Origin: Acinetobacter sp. NIPH 298
Lineage (GTDB): Bacteria > Pseudomonadota > Gammaproteobacteria > Pseudomonadales > Moraxellaceae
DNA length: 64,000 bases
Direction: 5' to 3'
Assembly (NCBI RefSeq): GCF_000369505.1
Contig: NZ_KB850054.1
Span: 62,001 to 126,000 of the forward strand
The position numbers were made by a program, and so were the translations under genes. Shown here in pieces: positions 50,737-59,752 of this stretch. How positions within the stretch are numbered: position 1 is the stretch's first letter; the number at the start of each line of letters is the position of its first letter. The notes beneath the pieces were generated by a model that saw only the letters and a list, made by a program, of their open reading frames with translations, did not search any database and was not told the DNA's origin.

Positions 50737-51867
50737 GTGAAAAAATTAAAGTTAATGACCGTTGTAGGTACGCGTCCTGAAATTATCCGTTTGTCTCGAG
50801 TGATGGCAGCATGTGATCAATATTTTGATCACATTTTGGTACATACAGGGCAAAACTATGATTACGAATTGAATGAGATTTTTTTTACAGACTTAGGGAT
50901 TCGCAAGCCTGATCATTTTTTAAATGCTGCGGGTGGAACTGGTGCGGAAACGATTGGTAATGTGATTATTACCGTCGATAAAATTTTAGATGAAGTACAA
51001 CCAGAAGCATTATTGGTTCTTGGTGATACCAATAGCTGCATGGCTGTTTTACCTGCTAAGCGTCGTAAGATTCCAACATTTCATATGGAAGCAGGCAATC
51101 GCTGTTTTGATATGCGTGTTCCTGAAGAAATCAATCGTCGAATCGTAGATCATACAGCAGATATCAATTTAACTTATAGTACGATTGCTCGTGATTATTT
51201 ATTGGCTGAAGGTTTGCCTGCTGATTTGGTGATCAAAACAGGCAGTCCTATGTTTGAAGTGCTGAATCATTACAAGGCCAAGATTGAAGCATCAGATGTG
51301 CTTGAGCGTTTGGGCTTGAAAGAACAGCAGTACTTTATTGTGAGTGCACATCGCGAAGAAAATATCAACTCTGATCAAAACTTCCTAGATCTTGTTGCTA
51401 TGTTAAATGCAGTCGCTGAAAAATATCAGTTCCCTGTTATCGTTTCTACACATCCAAGAACACGAAAACGTATTGAGCAACTCAATATTGAATTTCATTC
51501 TTTGGTTCAGTTATTAAAACCGCTTGGTTTTAGTGACTATAATAAACTACAGCTTTCAGCTAAAGCGGCTTTATCTGATAGTGGAACAATCAATGAAGAA
51601 TCTTCGATTTTGAATTTCCCTGCATTGAATTTACGTCAAGCGCATGAGCGTCCAGAAGGTATGGAAGAAGCTGCGGTTATGATGGTGGGGTTAACTGCCG
51701 AACGAATCTTACAAGGTCTAGAAATTTTAGAGTCTCAAGCACGCGGAGAAGAACGTTTATTACGCTTGGTGGCCGATTACAGTATGCCAAATGTGAGTGA
51801 TAAGGTCGTTCGTATCATTATGAGTTATACAGACTATGTAAATCGTGTGATTTGGAAGAAATACTAG
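50737..51867 (+). CDS. fnlC: UDP-L-FucNAc 2-epimerase (step 3)
   Basis: A 376-residue non-hydrolysing UDP-HexNAc 2-epimerase of the CapG/WbjD/FnlC type: MTVVGTRPEIIRLSRVMAAC, LVHTGQNYDYELNEIFFTDL, LLVLGDTNSCMAVLPAKRRK, FHMEAGNRCFDMRVPEEINR and SDSGTINEESSIL. Produces UDP-L-FucNAc. GTG start with a modest ribosome site, 13 bases after fnlB. Confidence 0.93.
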   Translation: MKKLKLMTVVGTRPEIIRLSRVMAACDQYFDHILVHTGQNYDYELNEIFFTDLGIRKPDHFLNAAGGTGAETIGNVIITVDKILDEVQPEALLVLGDTNSCMAVLPAKRRKIPTFHMEAGNRCFDMRVPEEINRRIVDHTADINLTYSTIARDYLLAEGLPADLVIKTGSPMFEVLNHYKAKIEASDVLERLGLKEQQYFIVSAHREENINSDQNFLDLVAMLNAVAEKYQFPVIVSTHPRTRKRIEQLNIEFHSLVQLLKPLGFSDYNKLQLSAKAALSDSGTINEESSILNFPALNLRQAHERPEGMEEAAVMMVGLTAERILQGLEILESQARGEERLLRLVADYSMPNVSDKVVRIIMSYTDYVNRVIWKKY

Positions 51868-51878
51868 GGCTGTCAAAG

Positions 51879-53075
51879 ATGAAAAATAAGATCTATTTAA
51901 TCACTGAGTATTATCATGAAAATCAGAATACAACTGGATATTTGTTAGGTAAACTTTATGGTTTCTTGAATCAGCAAAGTGATATAGATCTTGTTTTGAT
52001 TGCCAAAAAAGATGATAACTGCCCCAAACACAAAAATGCACATTTTATAACCTCCCCAAAGTTAAATAAAAAAAGTTTGTTAAAGCGACTTCTATATGAA
52101 ATTATCATCTCTTTGAAGTTTTTTTGGGAAATCTTAAGAAATGTAAAAAAGGGAGGTATCGTTTTTACAGGTACTACGCCGATTTTTCTACTCATGGTTA
52201 TCTTTCTCACAAAAAAAATAATTGGATATAAATGGGTTTTATTGGTACATGATGTTTTTCCAGAGAATTTAATTGCCGCAAATGTATTAAAGAAAAATAG
52301 TTTTTTATACAAAACTTTAAAATACTTTTTTGATAAAATATATGCGAGTGCCGATCAGGTGATTGTGATAGGACATGATATGAAAGAGTTGGTGTATGGA
52401 AAAACTAACTTAAATAATATTCATGTTGTCCAAAACTGGATAGATTACGATGATGTTGAAGTACAGAGCAAATTGAATAATAAGATTTTAAAGGAGTTAT
52501 CTTGGAATAACTCTAAATCAATAGTTTTTCAGTTTTTCGGTAATATTGGTCGTGTTCAAGGCGTTGATATTATCTGTAAAGCAATTCAAAAAATGCATTA
52601 TCGACATTTGGCAAAATTCATTTTTATTGGGGATGGTGCTTACGCCTCGATTCTAGAAAACCAAATTAATGAGTTAAATCTTGATAACGTAATATATTGG
52701 GGACCGCTTGATCAAAAAGAAAAGTCGACTGGTTTAAATGCTTGTGATGTCGCACTTGTGACGTTAACAGAGGGTATGTTGGGGTTAGGAGTACCAAGCA
52801 AGTCCTACTTCACAATGGCGGCGAATAAGCCAATTCTAGCGATTATGGATGTTGATGCCGAAGTATCATGTATGGTTAAGGAGCATAATATAGGTTGGGC
52901 TGTTTCACCGAATAATGTTGATGCTTTAGCAGAAAAATTAGATGAAATTTCTTCCAGTTTTAATCAGTTAGTTTTGAACTCACCAAGAGATGTGCTGATC
53001 AAAAATTATGCAGAGCCAATTGCAATGCAAAAAATCCTAAACATTATTAGAAAATTAGATGGGTATGAGAGCTAA
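51879..53075 (+). CDS. WbuB/WbjE-like glycosyltransferase (probable L-FucNAc transferase)
   Basis: A 398-residue GT4 enzyme: IYLITEYYHENQNTTGYLLG, VLLVHDVFPENLIAANVL, FFGNIGRVQGVDIICKAIQK, VTLTEGMLGLGVPSKSYFTM (donor-binding EX7E-like) and PILAIMDVDAEV. Its place straight after fnlABC is that of WbuB (E. coli O26) and WbjE (P. aeruginosa O11), credited with L-FucNAc transfer. ATG 51879 was chosen; a TTG at 51852 would overlap fnlC. Confidence 0.85.
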   Translation: MKNKIYLITEYYHENQNTTGYLLGKLYGFLNQQSDIDLVLIAKKDDNCPKHKNAHFITSPKLNKKSLLKRLLYEIIISLKFFWEILRNVKKGGIVFTGTTPIFLLMVIFLTKKIIGYKWVLLVHDVFPENLIAANVLKKNSFLYKTLKYFFDKIYASADQVIVIGHDMKELVYGKTNLNNIHVVQNWIDYDDVEVQSKLNNKILKELSWNNSKSIVFQFFGNIGRVQGVDIICKAIQKMHYRHLAKFIFIGDGAYASILENQINELNLDNVIYWGPLDQKEKSTGLNACDVALVTLTEGMLGLGVPSKSYFTMAANKPILAIMDVDAEVSCMVKEHNIGWAVSPNNVDALAEKLDEISSSFNQLVLNSPRDVLIKNYAEPIAMQKILNIIRKLDGYES

Positions 53076-53077
53076 CA

Positions 53078-54016
53078 ATGAAAGTATTAATTACAGGTAG
53101 CAATGGTTTTTTGGGAAAGTTTCTCTGTGATTATTTATCCGAACGAAATGATTCGATTGTCGCTCACACTCGGCTTCCAAAACAGTATTCATGTCCTAAC
53201 ATAGATAATATAAATTTTGATTTAAATGAAAACCTAGATAAGTTCGACTTTAAAGGTGTTGATGCAATCATACATTGTGCTGGGCGTGCCCATGTGATGA
53301 ACGAAACAGCGTCTTCTCCTTTAGATGCATACAGACATATTAATGTTGAGGGAACTTTGAATCTTGCCAAGAAAGCTGCTCAAAGTGGTGTAAAACGTTT
53401 TATTTATTTGAGTAGTATCAAGGTGAATGGTGATGAAGCCACTCAACAAAAACCATTTACTGCTGATGATCTAATTGATACAGATGATCCCTATGGTTTA
53501 TCTAAATATGAAGCTGAGCAAGCATTAACTAAACTGTCTTCAGAAACAGGCTTAGAACTTGTTATTATCCGTCCTGTTCTTATTTATGGTCCAAATGTAA
53601 AAGCTAACTTTAAAAGTATGGTTTCACTTGCTTCCAAAAGAATTCCTCTGCCGATCGGATGTTTAGATAATAAACGCAGTATGGTCAGTGTTTATAACCT
53701 CGCTGATTTGATACAAGTATGCTTGTCGCATTGCAATGCACCTGGGCAGGTTTTTCTGGCCAGTGATCAAGATGATATTTCTGTGAAACAGCTTTTTGAG
53801 CAGTTAGCAGCTTTTCAAAATAATAAATTAATCAAAATACCTGTACCTAAAAGTCTAATATTCCTCTTTGCTAGTCTCGTTGGGCGTTCAGCAATCGCAT
53901 CTCGCTTGTGTTCTGAGCTAGTTGTAGATACGTCAAAAAATACACAAGTACTCGATTGGAATGCGCCATACTCGACAGAGCAAAGTTTGGCTAAAATGTT
54001 TAGAGAAATGAAATAG
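53078..54016 (+). CDS. NAD-dependent 4-ketoreductase (Fnr/WbjF/WbpV-like)
   Basis: A 312-residue extended SDR: VLITGSNGFLGKFLCDYLSE, IIHCAGRAHVMNETASSPLD, YLSSIKVNGDEA and the catalytic YGLSKYEAEQAL. Relatives reduce UDP-4-keto-6-deoxy-GlcNAc at C4 to UDP-D-FucNAc (Fnr/WbjF) or UDP-D-QuiNAc (WbpV/Qnr), feeding the initiating transferase encoded next. Which epimer is made cannot be decided by eye; the O11-like gene order favours D-FucNAc. Confidence 0.84.
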   Translation: MKVLITGSNGFLGKFLCDYLSERNDSIVAHTRLPKQYSCPNIDNINFDLNENLDKFDFKGVDAIIHCAGRAHVMNETASSPLDAYRHINVEGTLNLAKKAAQSGVKRFIYLSSIKVNGDEATQQKPFTADDLIDTDDPYGLSKYEAEQALTKLSSETGLELVIIRPVLIYGPNVKANFKSMVSLASKRIPLPIGCLDNKRSMVSVYNLADLIQVCLSHCNAPGQVFLASDQDDISVKQLFEQLAAFQNNKLIKIPVPKSLIFLFASLVGRSAIASRLCSELVVDTSKNTQVLDWNAPYSTEQSLAKMFREMK

Positions 54017-54021
54017 GTTTA

Positions 54022-55029
54022 ATGATGTTTGTTCTTACTTTCTTTTTACTTTCTTTTATGCTGACTTATCTTATGCGGATATATGCACTGAAGAAAAACA
54101 TTATAGATAATCCCAACGAACGGAGCTCACACAGCATTCCAACGCCAAGAGGTGGAGGTGTAGCCGTTGTTATTAGTTATCTTCTAGGATTAGTTGTACT
54201 TATTTATCTTAGCTATTTATCTCTATCTATTGGTCTAACACTTATAGCGGCTTGTTTTACAATTGCATTGCTAGGTTTCTTGGATGACCATGGGCATATT
54301 AATGCTTTGGCGCGATTAGCCGTTCATTTCCTTGTCGCGATTGCTGCCGTGGTTTCATTGGGTGGTTTTTCTGAAGTTGGATTATTTAATGACACTATTC
54401 AGCTGGGATGGTTCGCTAATATTATTGCGGTACTTTTTTTAGTGTGGTTACTGAATCTGTATAACTTTATGGATGGCATTAATGGTATTGCCAGTATTGA
54501 AGCGATTTCAGCAACTGTGAGCATGGGCAGCATTTATCTCTTGTTTATATCTGGACTTTCGAGTCAGGCACTTTTTCTATTAGCAGCCTGTACCGCTGGT
54601 TTTTTACTATGGAACTTTCCCAAAGCGCGTATCTTTATGGGAGATGCGTGTAGTGGTTTCTTAGGGTTGGTTTTGGGTATTCTTGCGTTAATAGCGTTAA
54701 AACAAGATGTTGCCTTATTTTGTGCTTGGTTGATTTGTTTGGGCGTATTCGTTGTCGATGCAACCTTTACTTTGATTCGTCGTGTGATTAATGGTCACAA
54801 GATGTATGATGCACATAGAAGTCATGCCTACCAATACGCATCTAGAAAGTATAATAGTCATACCGTTGTGACATTTGGAGTATTGGCGATTAATGTTGTA
54901 TGGCTGTTGCCAATTGCATATCTAGCATCGCAAAGTGTTTTGATGCCAGAACTCTTAATTTTAATTGCTTATATTCCATTGATTCTTTTAGCCATATATT
55001 TTGGTGCAGGTAAAACAGAAAATGCTTAA
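54022..55029 (+). CDS. itrB: Initiating sugar-phosphate transferase, ItrB/WbpL-type
   Basis: A 335-residue polytopic WecA/MraY-superfamily enzyme that puts the first N-acetyl sugar phosphate on undecaprenyl phosphate. Landmarks are NPNERSSHSIPTPRGGGVAV, LLGFLDDHGHINALARL (Asp-rich metal site), LYNFMDGINGIASIEA, RIFMGDACSGFLGL and the basic loop YDAHRSHAYQYASRKY. About ten hydrophobic segments. Donor expected to be the product of gdr plus the adjacent 4-reductase. Confidence 0.92.
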   Translation: MMFVLTFFLLSFMLTYLMRIYALKKNIIDNPNERSSHSIPTPRGGGVAVVISYLLGLVVLIYLSYLSLSIGLTLIAACFTIALLGFLDDHGHINALARLAVHFLVAIAAVVSLGGFSEVGLFNDTIQLGWFANIIAVLFLVWLLNLYNFMDGINGIASIEAISATVSMGSIYLLFISGLSSQALFLLAACTAGFLLWNFPKARIFMGDACSGFLGLVLGILALIALKQDVALFCAWLICLGVFVVDATFTLIRRVINGHKMYDAHRSHAYQYASRKYNSHTVVTFGVLAINVVWLLPIAYLASQSVLMPELLILIAYIPLILLAIYFGAGKTENA

Positions 55030-55549
55030 GCAAGATGTTTTGTTGATTTTAGGTGCAGGTGGCCATGGCAAGTCTGTCGCGGAAGCTGCATTACTATCAG
55101 GACAATGGAGCAGTATTGTATTTGCTGATGATAGTTGGCCTCAAAGAACAGAATTCGCTGGTTTTCCGATTGTTGCGAATTTAGAGATGATTGTGCAAAT
55201 TGTGCCTAATATTTCAGCTGCCATCCCTGCTGTCGGAAATAACCATGTTAGACAGGTTTGGTTTCAAAAACTAAAGGAATTGGCGATTCCTATCGCAACA
55301 GTGATTCACCCTTCTGCAATGATCAGTCCGACGGCTGAATTGGGAGAAGGGAGTTGTATTTTAGCGGGATGTGTTATTGGTGTTGATGTTAGGATAGAAC
55401 AAGGTGTAATTGTGAACCTAAGTTCGGCTATTGATCACGATAGTGAGATTGGAATGTTTGCACATCTTAGTGTTGGCGTTAAAATTACAGGAAATAAAAT
55501 GGTAGCTCCTTTTACTTTTTTATCAGCAGGCTCAATCCTTGCGCATTAA
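55022..55549 (+). CDS. PglD/NeuD-type sugar acyltransferase, C-terminally shortened
   Basis: A 175-residue protein. The N-terminal nucleotide-sugar domain starts VLLILGAGGHGKSVAEAALL; a left-handed beta-helix follows (HPSAMISPTAELGEGSCILA, NLSSAIDHDSEIGMFAHLSV) with the catalytic-type histidine in SAIDHDSEIG. It stops after VAPFTFLSAGSILAH, some 25-40 residues before the usual end of PglD/NeuD proteins, so final hexapeptide coils are missing. No amino-sugar aminotransferase gene, its usual partner, is nearby. It may be a remnant of a QuiNAc4NAc module or a short working O-acyltransferase. Overlaps the end of itrB by 8 bases. Confidence 0.75.
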   Translation: MLKQDVLLILGAGGHGKSVAEAALLSGQWSSIVFADDSWPQRTEFAGFPIVANLEMIVQIVPNISAAIPAVGNNHVRQVWFQKLKELAIPIATVIHPSAMISPTAELGEGSCILAGCVIGVDVRIEQGVIVNLSSAIDHDSEIGMFAHLSVGVKITGNKMVAPFTFLSAGSILAH

Positions 55550-55712
55550 ATATGCAGCTAAAATTGCAAATATAATCAAAGTAAACCATAGGATATGAGA
55601 CGTATATCCTGCTATTTTAAGTATTGCGTATTTGATGTGTAAAAGTTATTTTCAGTTACATTAGAAGTGCGTATAAAGTTCGAACTGAATGTGGGATGAT
55701 TAGAAGATCACT

Positions 55713-57587
55713 GTGAAAAAGATTATTCATCAATTTGCCTCAGCACCAAGGCTGTATAAACAATTCTTCCTTGTTTTTTTGGATGTGTTAGCTTTTCCTA
55801 TTATTTTGTGGTTGTGTTATGTCATCCGTTTGTTTGATTTGAAAGCAGAAGTTGTTTCAGGCATCGATCATGGATCTTTGTTCGTTAGTTTGATTGCGAT
55901 TTGTAGTCTTGCACTTACAGGTGTCTATCGTTTTATTGTCCGCACCTTTAATGAAGTTTTTATCGTCAAACTCGCATTGGCTGTTTTTTTGACTATGTTG
56001 GGTTTATATGCACTGACATATATTACCAAAGCACATATTCCGATGTCTATTCCGTTTATGTTTGGTTTTATGATGTTTACTTGGGTTTGGATGAGTCGAG
56101 CATTCGTTCGGTTTGTGGTCAAAGTTTCATTCTATTCGGAGTTGGGGCGCAAGCGGATCGCGATTTATGGTGCAGGTGATGCAGGACAGCAAATTGCAGC
56201 GGCATTACATCGTTCTGATGATCATCTGGCGATCTTTTTTATTGATGATTATGCGTCGTTACAAGGGCAAATCGTTGGCGGTTTAAACGTTTACTCTGTT
56301 GAAAAAGCCTTACAGCGTTTTGAAAAAGAACATATTGATGAAATTTTACTTGCACTGCCTTCTGTGGGGCGAGTGCGAAAAACTGAAATTATTCAACAGT
56401 TTGAATCTTCAGATTTAAAAATTACTGAATTACCAGGCTTGACCCAGTTGGTCGATGGAGAAATACGAGTCTCGGATATTCAAGAAGTGGATATTATTGA
56501 TCTACTCGGGCGTGATCCTATTCCGCCTATTGCCCATCTTTTGGTTAAAAATATTCAAGATAAAGTGGTGATGGTCACTGGTGCAGGTGGTTCGATTGGT
56601 TCAGAGTTGTGCCGTCAAATTATTAAGAATCAACCGAAACTATTAGTTTTATATGAGTTAACTGAATTTGCTTTATACAGTATTGATAAAGAATTACGTT
56701 TAACTGCAAACTGTGAGATTGTATCGATTTTGGGTACGGTGCAAGATCAGCAAAAATTAGAACGAATTCTTGAACAATATCATGTACAAACGGTCTATCA
56801 TGCCGCTGCTTATAAACATGTGCCTTTGGTTGAATGTAATCCGATTGCAGGTTTGAAAAATAATGCGATTGGTACGGCAAACAGTTTGAATGCGGCTGTC
56901 GAAAAAGGGGTTGAAACATTTGTACTGATTTCAACCGATAAAGCGGTGCGACCAACCAATGTTATGGGAGCATCTAAGCGTATGGCAGAGTTATACTGCC
57001 AAGCGGTTGCTGAAACTAAACCCAAGACTCAAATTAGTATTGTTCGTTTTGGTAATGTTTTAGGCTCTTCAGGTTCAGTGGTTCCCTTGTTTAAACAGCA
57101 AATCGCAGTGGGTGGTCCGATTACCGTGACTCATCCAGACGTGACGCGTTATTTTATGACTATTCCAGAAGCATCGCAGTTGGTGATTCAAGCAGGTGCT
57201 TTAGGATCAGGTGGCGACGTATTCTTGTTGGATATGGGAGAGCCTGTTCGAATCCAAGATTTGGCACGTCAAATGATCAAATTGAGTGGTCTAAAAGTTC
57301 GTGAGCTTGGTTCGACTGAGGGTGATATTGAAATCGCATATAGTGGTTTACGCCCAGGCGAAAAGCTCTATGAAGAACTATTGATCGATCAGGATAATAC
57401 TGAATATACGCAACATACTCGGATCTTACGTTCATTTGAAAAGCATTATCCTTTACCAGAGATACAAGCGATTTTTGCTAAAATCAATCAAATGACGGCC
57501 GTTGACCATGATGTGGATTGGGCTTTAATGCAGCTTGAACATTATGTCGATGGGTATAAACGTAGCGGTGACGTTCGAGTTAACTAA
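55713..57587 (+). CDS. gdr: UDP-GlcNAc 4,6-dehydratase, WbpM/PglF/CapD type
   Basis: A 624-residue membrane-anchored enzyme: four N-terminal membrane spans, a first Rossmann fold (RIAIYGAGDAGQQIAAAL) and a catalytic SDR domain (VVMVTGAGGSIGSELCRQII, HAAAYKHVPLVECNPI, STDKAVRPTNVMGASKRMAE). Converts UDP-GlcNAc to UDP-4-keto-6-deoxy-GlcNAc, the precursor for the adjacent 4-reductase. GTG start. A 163-base gap with no gene separates it from the shortened acyltransferase, larger than typical in this cluster. Confidence 0.95.
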   Translation: MKKIIHQFASAPRLYKQFFLVFLDVLAFPIILWLCYVIRLFDLKAEVVSGIDHGSLFVSLIAICSLALTGVYRFIVRTFNEVFIVKLALAVFLTMLGLYALTYITKAHIPMSIPFMFGFMMFTWVWMSRAFVRFVVKVSFYSELGRKRIAIYGAGDAGQQIAAALHRSDDHLAIFFIDDYASLQGQIVGGLNVYSVEKALQRFEKEHIDEILLALPSVGRVRKTEIIQQFESSDLKITELPGLTQLVDGEIRVSDIQEVDIIDLLGRDPIPPIAHLLVKNIQDKVVMVTGAGGSIGSELCRQIIKNQPKLLVLYELTEFALYSIDKELRLTANCEIVSILGTVQDQQKLERILEQYHVQTVYHAAAYKHVPLVECNPIAGLKNNAIGTANSLNAAVEKGVETFVLISTDKAVRPTNVMGASKRMAELYCQAVAETKPKTQISIVRFGNVLGSSGSVVPLFKQQIAVGGPITVTHPDVTRYFMTIPEASQLVIQAGALGSGGDVFLLDMGEPVRIQDLARQMIKLSGLKVRELGSTEGDIEIAYSGLRPGEKLYEELLIDQDNTEYTQHTRILRSFEKHYPLPEIQAIFAKINQMTAVDHDVDWALMQLEHYVDGYKRSGDVRVN

Positions 57588-57600
57588 ATTGAGAAATAAC

Positions 57601-58476
57601 ATGATCAAAAAAGCAATCTTACCTGTTGCAGGTTTAGGTACACGGTTTTTACCAGCGAGCAAGTCAATTCCAAAGGAAATGGTCACCGTTGTGGATCGCC
57701 CAGCGATTGAATATGTGGTTCGAGAAGCGGTAGAGGCAGGCATTGAACAAATTATTTTGGTGACTCACTCTTCCAAGGCTTCGATTGAGAATTATTTTGA
57801 TCGTAATTTTGAGCTTGAAACGACCTTAGAGCAAAAAAAGAAATTTGATTTACTCAAAGAAATTACTGAGATTTTACCCAAACATATCAGTGTGATCAGT
57901 GTGCGCCAGCCTCAACCTTTAGGCTTGGGTCATGCGGTATTGTGTGCCAAAGATATTGTTGGTGACGATGCTTTTGCGGTGTTATTGCCAGATGTGTTGG
58001 TGAAGAACGCTGTTTCTGAAAATGATTTATCACTTATGATTCAACGTTTTGAGCAGTCTCAGGCTGCACAAATCATGGTTGAGGCAGTTCCTGATCATTT
58101 AGTGGATCAGTATGGTATTGTTGATGTGGCGGTTGCACCGAATGAAGGCGAAAGTATCGTCATGCAGGGTATTGTTGAAAAACCTGCTGTAGGAACAGCA
58201 CCTTCAAATTTATCTGTGGTTGGCCGTTATATTCTGCCTGCTGAAATCATGCAATTATTGGAAAATACCCCACGCGGGGCTGGAAATGAAATTCAGCTCA
58301 CAGATGCCATTGCAGCATTGCAAAAAACGCAAGCTGTTGAAGCTTATCGGATGAAAGGTCAGACTTTTGATTGTGGTAGTAAGCTTGGATATCTCAAAGC
58401 GGTGTTACACTACGGTATTGAACATCCAAAATTGGGTAAAGATTTCAAGGGCTTAATTCGTGAATTAGCACTATAG
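57601..58476 (+). CDS. galU: UTP-glucose-1-phosphate uridylyltransferase
   Basis: A 291-residue nucleotidyltransferase making UDP-glucose from UTP and glucose-1-phosphate; feeds Ugd and glycosyltransferases. Landmarks: ILPVAGLGTRFLPASKSIPK, VDRPAIEYVVREAVEAGIEQ, GLGHAVLCAK, LLPDVLVKN and GNEIQLTDAIAAL. The ATG at 57601 gives the canonical N-terminus; upstream in-frame starts overlap gdr. First of the conserved right-end genes galU-ugd-gpi. Confidence 0.96.
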   Translation: MIKKAILPVAGLGTRFLPASKSIPKEMVTVVDRPAIEYVVREAVEAGIEQIILVTHSSKASIENYFDRNFELETTLEQKKKFDLLKEITEILPKHISVISVRQPQPLGLGHAVLCAKDIVGDDAFAVLLPDVLVKNAVSENDLSLMIQRFEQSQAAQIMVEAVPDHLVDQYGIVDVAVAPNEGESIVMQGIVEKPAVGTAPSNLSVVGRYILPAEIMQLLENTPRGAGNEIQLTDAIAALQKTQAVEAYRMKGQTFDCGSKLGYLKAVLHYGIEHPKLGKDFKGLIRELAL

Positions 58477-58492
58477 TTCAGGATTAATAGTT

Positions 58493-59752
58493 ATGAAGAT
58501 TGCAATTTTTGGCAATACCCTATATGCAGGGGTAATGTCCGCTTTATTATCGGAATCAGGTCATTTTGTATATTGGTGTTCGCATCCCAGTGCCGTAACA
58601 GGTGATCTACAGTATTCATTTCACGATGAAAATGTCAGTCGGCTGCTGGAAAAACAACAGAGCAGTGGTTTTCTCAACTATCGTGATCTGGATGGTATCC
58701 CTTTAGATATTGATGTCTATCTGTTTAGTTTTAATCAGACGCAAGAAGCGCAAGTTTTTCAACTTTTGCAATCGTTAAGACAACGTCCAATCATCCATCC
58801 TAAATTGATGATCAATGCTTCAACCTTTGGTTTGCATGGCACTGAGAAATTCCAACAGATCTTGTCAGATGATGACTGGGTCTATTTGCCTGATACTATG
58901 CAGGAAGGTAATGCTTTACAGAGCTTAACGCAGGCGAAGCAGTTGATCGTTGGGTGTATGCAAGTTGATGTGCAAGCAAAAGTGAAAGAACTATTACGGC
59001 CTTTTTTCCCATTGGCACAGCATTATTTATTCATGCCTGTTTTAGATGCGGAATTCACTAAGCTGAGTATTTCTGGCATGTTAGCAACACGGATTAGTTA
59101 TATTAATGATCTTGCAGTTGTGGCAGAAAAATTGGGTATTGATATTGCCTCGGTACGTCAGGGCATGGCTGCGGATAATCGGATTGGTGCAGCTTATTTA
59201 GCACCTGGTGCTGGTTTTGGTGGTGAGAACTTTTCGCATGATATTTTGACACTTTCCAATACTGTGGCCAATACAGGGGTCAAAAGCCAACTGCTTGCTC
59301 AAGTGTGGGAGATCAACGAGCAGCAGAAAGAAATCTTATTCCGTAAGTTTTGGAATTATTACCACGGTGATTTACAAGGCAAAACAGTTGCCATTTGGGG
59401 AGCTTCTTTTAAAGAGAATACCTCGAGTATTCAACAGTCCCCGATTCATCAAATGTTGGCTGCACTCTGGGCGCAGGGGGTAACTGTTCAGTTACATGAT
59501 CCGCAAGCCTTAGAAGAAATTAGTACGATGTATGGTCAGCGTGATGATCTTATCTTATGTGATGATCAATATGCGGCTGTTCAAAATGTTCATGGTTTAT
59601 GTGTTTTGACGGCATGGAAACAATATTGGAGTCCTGACTTTAAGCGATTGGCACAGTGTATGACACATCCGTTGGTGTTAGATGGACGTAATATATATGA
59701 CCCACAGTATGTGAAAGCACAAGGCTTTGCATACATGGGCGTGGGGCGTTAA
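58493..59752 (+). CDS. ugd: UDP-glucose 6-dehydrogenase homologue lacking catalytic cysteine
   Basis: A 419-residue protein in the usual Acinetobacter ugd position between galU and gpi. The fold is that of the UGDH/GMD family, but key sites differ: the NAD loop reads [14 protein letters not shown] instead of GxGYVG, the FSPEFLREG motif is replaced by [11 protein letters not shown], and the catalytic segment is [15 protein letters not shown] where active enzymes have GGSCFPKD. The structural lysine in AEFTKLSIS is kept. From memory, similar sequences occur at this locus in other Acinetobacter. It may have another activity or none; the canonical Ugd at 42675 can provide UDP-GlcA. Confidence 0.82.
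   Translation: MKIAIFGNTLYAGVMSALLSESGHFVYWCSHPSAVTGDLQYSFHDENVSRLLEKQQSSGFLNYRDLDGIPLDIDVYLFSFNQTQEAQVFQLLQSLRQRPIIHPKLMINASTFGLHGTEKFQQILSDDDWVYLPDTMQEGNALQSLTQAKQLIVGCMQVDVQAKVKELLRPFFPLAQHYLFMPVLDAEFTKLSISGMLATRISYINDLAVVAEKLGIDIASVRQGMAADNRIGAAYLAPGAGFGGENFSHDILTLSNTVANTGVKSQLLAQVWEINEQQKEILFRKFWNYYHGDLQGKTVAIWGASFKENTSSIQQSPIHQMLAALWAQGVTVQLHDPQALEEISTMYGQRDDLILCDDQYAAVQNVHGLCVLTAWKQYWSPDFKRLAQCMTHPLVLDGRNIYDPQYVKAQGFAYMGVGR

Noticed and set aside
56623..56955. A 110-codon minus-strand frame inside gdr
   Set aside because: It is antisense to well-conserved SDR motifs of gdr and shows no ribosome site or recognisable protein features.
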